Assembly: GCF_003473485.1 (NCBI RefSeq)
Contig: NC_053044.1
Coordinates: 57,824,091-57,888,090, forward strand
Direction: 5' to 3'
Origin: Medicago truncatula
Taxonomy: Eukaryota; Streptophyta; Magnoliopsida; Fabales; Fabaceae
Length of the DNA: 64,000 bases
Part shown: one piece after another, positions 57,993-64,000 of the stretch
Position numbering within the stretch: the first letter of the stretch is position 1
Layout: every line of letters begins with the position of its first letter
The notes under the pieces: generated by a model
What the model saw: the letters and a program-made list of their open reading frames with translations, nothing else
Databases searched by the model: none
Told to the model about the DNA's origin: nothing
Position numbers and translations under genes: made by a program

Positions 57993-59309
57993 TCACTGAC
58001 TCATTTCATGCATATCATCTATTATATTTTATATTAGTCTTAAGGTTTGTTGCCATTTATTTTCTTATTTCGTTCATACTTTGTCTTATACATGCAAATG
58101 TATAATCTCCTCTATATTCACCAAAAACAATACGTACTTGTTTAATCTCCTCTATACAAGCAATGATTCTAATGAAAGCATGTTTTTGTTACCGCATTGA
58201 TCAGTGAATCCCATTCATTGACTAGTTTGTACAAATTGTGTTTACTTTTATTTATTATCTTTTGTATGAATCGTTGATTAGGATACACATAAGGAAAAAT
58301 ATGTGATGAAATTTTATTTTGACCGGACTTGACACGATCAAACATTGAGTGTGTGTTTGTATTTACAGTGAGTTTGACAAAATTACAATGAGTCTAGTTT
58401 TGCAAAAACTATGCTTAGAAGCTTCAATGTGAATACTATTTTCGTTGTATGCTCATAGAATGAACTTATACCGGCTTTATTAGATCACTACCTTCAAACT
58501 TTTTCACGAGAGAATTTTAGAAGATTTTTAGTCTTAATAATAAGAAAAGTTTGAGTTCCTAATGGTAGAGATTGAACTAACTTCCTTGATAAGAAAAATC
58601 AATGTTCGAATTTTGGTTGTACTCAAGTTTATTTTTGGAATATATTTGACGACACATTCAAAATATATTGATTTTTATTTCTGGCTGAGAGATGTACATA
58701 TTAATTACTTTTTTTTTATATATAAAATATGAAATTAATAACTTATCATTATATCTTGGGAAAATTACATCTATCTCTCTTGAAGTCTCTTTAAATGATA
58801 CAGACACCCCTCTCTAGTTTTAAAATATATACTAATATCCCTTAAGTTCTTATCAAATAAACAAAAACATTCCTTTTTCATTAACACAGTTAGTTTCTCC
58901 GTTAAAAAAAAAAAAAAACAAAAGACATAACTTTTTGTAAAAGCATGATTTCAATTTTGAGAATGCTGCTATAAACCAAAAGCATGTCATTCATAGTTTG
59001 GCAGTTGATGACACTCCTATTACTACCCAATTAATACGATTTTTTTAAGGGTAATACGACATTGTTGTATAATTGGTTATTTGATTCTGGACATACTATT
59101 AGAACTTGAAGAGAATATATGATTTTCCCTTAGAAAAGATAGAATATATAAAAAAAAAAAAAAGTTCAATTAAAAGTGGAGTCTACATATTTGTTATATT
59201 TAAGATGATAGCTGATCAGTTTTAAAGTTGAAATTGGAAACGAAGTCAACAAAATCCCAATTTTGTCATCCCCATATTTGAGGTGGTTTGTTTACTTTCA
59301 TTTTCATTC
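57993..59309. other. Intergenic, nothing recognised
   Basis: AT-rich, no gene or delimited element. Confidence 0.4.
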
Positions 59310-60110
59310 GTATTAAGACTATATTTGATAAAAAAAATAGCAAATAATTGATAAGTTATGTTGACAGCGGATGAACTTATAATGGATAATTGATAAGTTA
59401 CTTTATAGCAGACAAACTATATGATTTTCTTTAAAAAAAAAAAAAACAGACATATATGATTAAATTTATAGTATTTAGTAAAATTAGTGGTTAAACTAGC
59501 TTATAAGAGTTTGTTTGACAAGACATGTTCTCGAGTTTATGTCTTATAAGATGTCTTACAAGCTCATTTGATTGAAATAGACTCAAGTGATAAACGTCAC
59601 TTTCTTAAGAGAGTATATCTTATTTTTAGTAGCTTACAAAGCTAATTCAAGTAGCTTATAGCTTCTCATTATTTATCTTAGTTTTGCCCATGTAATCTTA
59701 ATTGAAAAAATTAAACATGAATTAAACGCATCTTTTTATGTCATTTCGTATTTAGACTCTGTTTGGTAAAAAATAACAAATAGCTGAAAAACTAGCTTAT
59801 AGTAGATGAACATATAACAAATGATTTATGAATTAGGTCATAACTGATAGCAGACAAAATAGCTAATTGAATTTATAGTGTTTGATAAAATTATCTGTTG
59901 AGCTAACTTATAAATATGAAATAACATACAAAAAATTAATAGATATTTTATTTTTTTCAATTAAGATTACAGGGCAAAATAAAAAGAAAAAAATGGCAAG
60001 CTTTTAAGTTATAAACTATGTGAATCAACTTATAAAAAATGTTATAAACCGCTAAAAATAAGTTATAAACTCGCGAGTAAATGACGTATACTAAACTAGC
60101 ATTTTATAGT
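59310..60110. repeat. Degenerate 'tgtttggtaa' element remnants
   Basis: Phrases 'gactatatttgataaaaaa', 'ctgtttggtaaaaaataac', 'gctgaaaaactagcttat' recur; relatives of 41051-41933, probably two nested or tandem broken copies. Confidence 0.45.
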
Positions 60111-60156
60111 CTAAAACATGTGACTTAATCAGATGTTTCAAAGGTTAAAAAAGGGG

Positions 60157-60994
60157 AAAATAGTCATTTTAGTTCCTGATTGTGCACCTCATTGTCACAA
60201 TGGCCCCTTACTCGAAAAAAAATACAAAATAGTCTCTGGTAGTGTATCTCAATTAGCCACTTTAGTCCTTGATGTTAAAAGTTTGTTAAACGTTGAGCTG
60301 ACAATTGTTTCAGCTGACAAGGATGTATGATGTGGCTCAGAGACCAACGTGACAGAAACCAATTTGAAATTTATGTAATCATTCTCCTTTTTCCTCCTCA
60401 TTCCGTCTTAAAATCCCAACTTTAGTCCTTGACAAGGATATGAAATTTCTGTTTGAATTTTGTACAATGCGTGTGGCGGTGTTATATGTGAACTTTATAT
60501 GTTTCATCTACGTGAACATGTTTTGTGTGCAACGTTATATGTGAACTGTGTGCAAACCTTACATGTGACGATGAACTCATGGCCTGAATATATTTATACA
60601 CCGTTATCCACCGTCATCTGTTTAAATTCTACATATATGCATATTTGAACAATTTTCTGCATATATGCATATCTGTTATCCATCATCATGTGATTTGATT
60701 TTGGTATTCAATGAAATATTAGATGAAATGAGGAGGAAGGAGAGTGATTATAGATTTGGAATTGAGATGGATGGATTAGGATTGAAAATGTTATTTTCAA
60801 ATTGGTTTCTGTCACTTTGGTCCCTAGAGCCACTTCATACATCCTTGTTAGCCGAAACAATTGACAACTTAGCATTTAACGTGAAAAATTAAAATGGATA
60901 ATGGAGGTACACATTCAGAGCATGCTTTGTATTTGATCCCGAACCATTATGACATCGAGGTGCATATTCACGGACTAAAATAATTGTTTCTCTT
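60157..60994. mobile_element. Foldback (Mutator-like) element with long TIRs
   Basis: Left arm 60157-60370 and right arm 60800-60994 are diverged inverted copies, for example GATGTATGATGTGGCTC against the complement of GAGCCACTTCATACATC, and 'tgacagaaaccaatttgaaa'. No TSD was found. No coding content. Confidence 0.65.
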
Positions 60995-61254
60995 AATAAA
61001 AATAATTAAAAGTTGATAGGGTAAATAAAAATTTCACCAATATGTTTAACCCATAAGAATTAAGCAAGTTTTGTTGAGTAGTTTTACCCATACCCACGAC
61101 CCACCCGATCTACGTCCTGGAATACAAGTTAGTTGAAAGAAAAGAAAGACCTTCTTCTTCTTCTTCTTGTTATTATCTGGAAGCACTGATATATATAAAC
61201 CCGAGTGAGTTGTGCATTCATTCATTAACAGATCCTTGATATTCAGCTACCGTG
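60995..61254. other. Upstream region of the gamma-COP gene
   Basis: Contains a (CTT)n run at 61150-61170 and TATATATAAA at 61190-61199, a candidate TATA box 56-65 bp before the ATG. Confidence 0.5.
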
Positions 61255-62751
61255 ATGGCTCAACCACTCGTGAAGAAAGACGATGATCGCGACGATGAAG
61301 GTTTTTCTCTTTCTCAATTCGATCTGTTTTCTATCATCTTCTCGCTCATTCATTAACTTTTTTCTCGATTTCCAGATCCATGTTTCGTTTCCAATTCTCG
61401 TTTCTGTAGTAGTTATATCGTCATTATCAATATCATTCAATTGATTTCGATTCGTTATTGGATTTGCTACATAATTTGCAATGTAGATTATTGAATGAAT
61501 CAGTTTTTTCAGTGGTGAGTTGATAGTGTATCTGATCCAAGGTGTGTGTCGGAGTCCGTGTTTGTGCTTCATAGGCTCTGTCACGATTGCTATTGTTGCT
61601 AATTGTGAATTTAGTGTTGTGAAAATTGATTTTGATTCATTATTGATTTTGTTACATAATTCGCAATGCAGATCATTGAATGAACGGTTTTTTTTCTAGT
61701 GACGAGTTGATAGTGCATAGATCTTTTAGCTTTGTCGCGATTGCGAATAGATTGTAATTGTTGCTAATTGTGATTTTGGTTGTTGAGTGAACAGCTGAGT
61801 ACTCCCCTTTCATGGGAATTGAAAAGGGGGCGGTTCTTCAGGAAGCAAGGGTTTTTAATGATCCACAATTAGATGCTAGGAGATGCTCACAGGTTTTTAT
61901 CTTCAACTAAAGGATTTTGATGTTCAAGTCTTATTGTTTATGTAAATTATTATCCAGAATTTGAATTTTGATGCTTTGTATGTTTTGCCATCTCTAATTT
62001 CTAGGTTATTACAAAGCTGCTATACCTACTGAATCAGGGAGAGACATTTACAAAGGTTAAATCTTCGTGCTTATTTGTGGTTTGAAATTATGAGTCGCTA
62101 TTAAGTATTAATCTGTTAATTGTTATTGCTAGACCGAAGCCACAGAAGTTTTCTTTGCTGTCACTAAGCTTTTCCAGTCTAAAGATATGGGATTAAGGAG
62201 AATGGTGTATCTGATGATAAAGGAGATCTCTCCCTCTGCGGACGAGGTGACTTGTCCTTATGCAAAATTTCTAGTTTTTTAGATTTGTATGGTATTAGTA
62301 TTTGATCTGTGTGTTACAAACTTAGATTATGACTGTTCTATTTCTTTGATCTTGTAAAGGTTATTATTGTCACAAGCTCTCTTATGAAGGACATGAATAG
62401 CAAGATTGATATGTATAGAGCAAATGCCATTCGAGTGCTGTGTCGTATCACAGATGGAACTCTCCTCGCACAAATTGAGCGGTATTTGAAACAAGCAATT
62501 GTAGATAAGAATCCAATTGTTGCAAGTGCTGCCTTAGTCAGTGGCATTCATCTACTACAGGTAATACGGAGTTCTATTTGTAATTCTGTACAGTATATTT
62601 TGTACATCCCATGTATGCGACATGCTTATTTTGTACTCCCTCTTTACAGACAAATCCTGAAATTGTAAAAAGGTGGAGCAACGAGGTTCAGGAATCTGTT
62701 CAATCAAGAGCAGCTTTTGTACAGTTTCATGCACTGGGTTTGCTGCACCAG
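61255..62751 (+). CDS. Coatomer subunit gamma (gamma-COP), 5' part, runs off the window
   Basis: Six exons seen, all GT-AG: 61255-61300, 61795-61892, 62005-62055, 62133-62246, 62360-62560, 62650-62751, giving 204 residues in frame. It starts [20 protein letters not shown] and continues [74 protein letters not shown] and [20 protein letters not shown], i.e. the N-terminal adaptin/HEAT-repeat trunk of gamma-COP, very close to plant orthologs. Gamma-COP is a core subunit of COPI coats for Golgi-to-ER and intra-Golgi transport. Full-length proteins have nearly 900 residues, so about three quarters lie beyond the window. The following intron begins at 62752 and does not end before 64000; it is filled with transposons. 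No disruptions in the visible exons. Confidence 0.95.
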
Positions 62752-63107
62752 GTATGCTGCAAGATTGGTTTGGTTACTTTGTGTTTCTAGATAATTCAGT
62801 GAATTATAGTTCGCTTGCTGGCTTATATCGGTATTTCAAGTTTCAACTACACTTTGTTGAATGATCACTGTACTTGTCTTATCATAGCTAAATATCATGA
62901 ATGATGAATGTTCAGCACGAGTTAATCAGGATTCTATTATTACATCTTGAAACTTTTGCATTGAAGTACATTTCTTTAAGAGGTGCTTGGTTTCTATTTG
63001 AGTTTAATTGGATGCTGAAATTGAGTAAAACAAGAGAAGTCAAAACTTCTTGAAATTCATCTGTAGAAGTTTTTATTTTTTTTCTTTCTATGTATCGTAC
63101 TCCCTCC
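62752..63107. other. Intron 6 of gamma-COP, first part
   Basis: No element recognised until 63108, apart from a duplicated Stowaway end at 63089-63107. Confidence 0.5.
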
Positions 63108-63224
63108 TGGAAACAGCCTCTTGTGTAAAAAAACAAGGTAAGGCTGCGTACAATACACCAAATGGTGGGACCCCTTCCCGGACCCTGCGTATGCGGGAGC
63201 TTTAGTGCACCGGGTTGCCCTTTT
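63108..63224 (+). mobile_element. Au-type SINE, 5'-truncated, 19-bp TSD
   Basis: Carries the typical Au SINE 3' half: AACAGCCTCTTGTGT, AAGGTAAGGCTGCGTACAAT, 'gaccccttcccggaccctgcg' and 'agtgcaccgggttgccc', ending in T residues. Flanked by TATGTATCGTACTCCCTCC at 63089-63107 and 63225-63243. The tRNA-like 5' part is missing. Confidence 0.8.
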
Positions 63225-63235
63225 TATGTATCGTA

Positions 63236-63696
63236 CTCCCTCCGTCCCAATTTAGAAGGAAAAAACACTTTTTTGTCCCAAATTATAAGCAAAAGAGACC
63301 CGCTTTTGACGTGCTTAATTCTATTGTTCCAAAAATACCCCCATGCTATTTATTAAAATTTTCATCATGTTTATACATTGTCAATGAATCATCCATATGT
63401 TTATTTAGTTCCAAGAACATGCCTAATGTTAAATATATTTTATTGGCCTCTACATTAATTATTCATCCATTACCAATGCATATTATAATGAACACTACAT
63501 ATATATGCTTCTATGGAATTAAACCGTAGAGGTATAATTATGCTTCAATTTGTTTACATTAAATATCTTAAAAGGGTAGTGTAGGAAACCTAGTTATATT
63601 TTTGGCAAATTATAGAATATTAATAAGAATCGGTTGGTTTTCTTAATAAGTGTGAAATGTTTTTTTTTTTTTGCTTATAAATTGGGATGGAGGGAG
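63236..63696. mobile_element. Stowaway MITE in gamma-COP intron
   Basis: Ends CTCCCTCCGTCCCAATTTAG and complement CTCCCTCCATCCCAATTTAT, flanked by TA (63234-63235 and 63697-63698). The left end is repeated at 63100-63107 because the SINE inserted there. Confidence 0.85.
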
Positions 63697-63915
63697 TATG
63701 GTCTATTGTATCATGCTGCCTTTTATGGCAGTTTACTATCTCTCCATCCACTCGGCCACAAATGCCCCACAATCAATGGACTATGGGAGACACCTGACTT
63801 CTTAGACTTGCAAGCATAGAGAATTTTGCGTAATTTTGTATACTCTTTTCTCTTGTATTCAAGGTCTCACACACTCTTAACGCAATGACAATAGCATTAG
63901 AGAGAGAGAGTTGAG

Positions 63916-64000
63916 GTAGCACCCATTGTAGAAAAGATGGTTGAATCTCAATTTAAGTGGTTTGAGCATGTGTGGAGGAGACCTATCGATTCCATAGGAA
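63916..64000 (+). mobile_element. RTE-type LINE fragment, runs off the window
   Basis: Encodes VAPIVEKMVESQFKWFEHVW then RRPIDSIG, the conserved phrase near the C-terminus of plant RTE-type LINE polyproteins; same family as 3336-3900. Open to the edge. Confidence 0.7.

Overview
This is a plant nuclear genomic window, very probably from a legume and most like Medicago. Evidence: GT-AG introns, strongly AT-rich intergenic DNA, tRNA-derived SINEs, Stowaway, hAT and Mutator-type MITEs, and above all two genes for DUF2775 / organ-specific (ST) tandem-repeat proteins, a family concentrated in Fabaceae and Asteraceae. There are no bacterial genes, CRISPR arrays or operons. Only about 15% of the window is gene; the rest is a dense, nested mosaic of mobile elements, many with intact target-site duplications (TSDs).

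Genes, left to right. (1) 4888-5908 (-): secreted BURP-domain protein, two exons. (2) 13675-13987 (-): short secreted protein resembling the N-terminus of the DUF2775/ST family, with an out-of-frame family remnant just downstream. (3) 27074-28016 (-): second BURP gene with the same two-exon layout and an exon 1 of identical length. (4) 36533-38516 (+): ST1, a secreted DUF2775 protein with about 15 repeats of 26 residues, ended early by a nonsense codon. (5) 44370-47814 (+): ST2, its tandem paralog with about 10 repeats and an intact C-terminus. (6) 50089-53445 (+): complete eight-exon proline-rich receptor-like kinase (PERK type). (7) 57430-57992 (+): DUF7086-type gene with an apparent one-base frameshift. 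(8) 61255 onward (+): 5' part of a coatomer gamma (gamma-COP) gene, cut by the window edge.

Mobile-element landscape. RTE-type LINE fragments lie near 1.2-3.9 kb and at the right edge; L1-type LINE pieces lie at 18-19.2 kb, 30.7-31.0 kb and 48.5-49.0 kb; a solo LTR with 5-bp TSD lies at 38743-39829; an LTR-like block lies at 1365-3332. Mutator-type non-autonomous elements with 9-bp TSDs include 9337-10199, 14496-15907, 24401-24733, 35035-35371, 44795-45192 and 54418-55758. hAT-type elements with 8-bp TSDs lie at 10560-11400 and 25962-26533. Stowaway MITEs lie at 43183-43518 and 63236-63696, the latter hit by a SINE. SINEs with 17-19 bp TSDs lie at 25709-25842 and 35526-35657. A plant-mobile-domain (PMD) pseudogene lies at 32490-33598.

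How the genes relate: two small families of secreted, probably cell-wall/apoplastic proteins (BURP and DUF2775) are interleaved here, each with a short signal-peptide exon followed by one large exon. ST1 and ST2 share G-box and TATA promoter elements and homologous 3' flanks, so they are a tandem duplication later disturbed by transposons. PERK, DUF7086 and gamma-COP are unrelated neighbours. No clearly new molecular system is visible. The most interesting material is the ST locus (repeat homogenisation, a sequon in nearly every repeat, nonsense truncation, shared promoter) and the nested transposon history.
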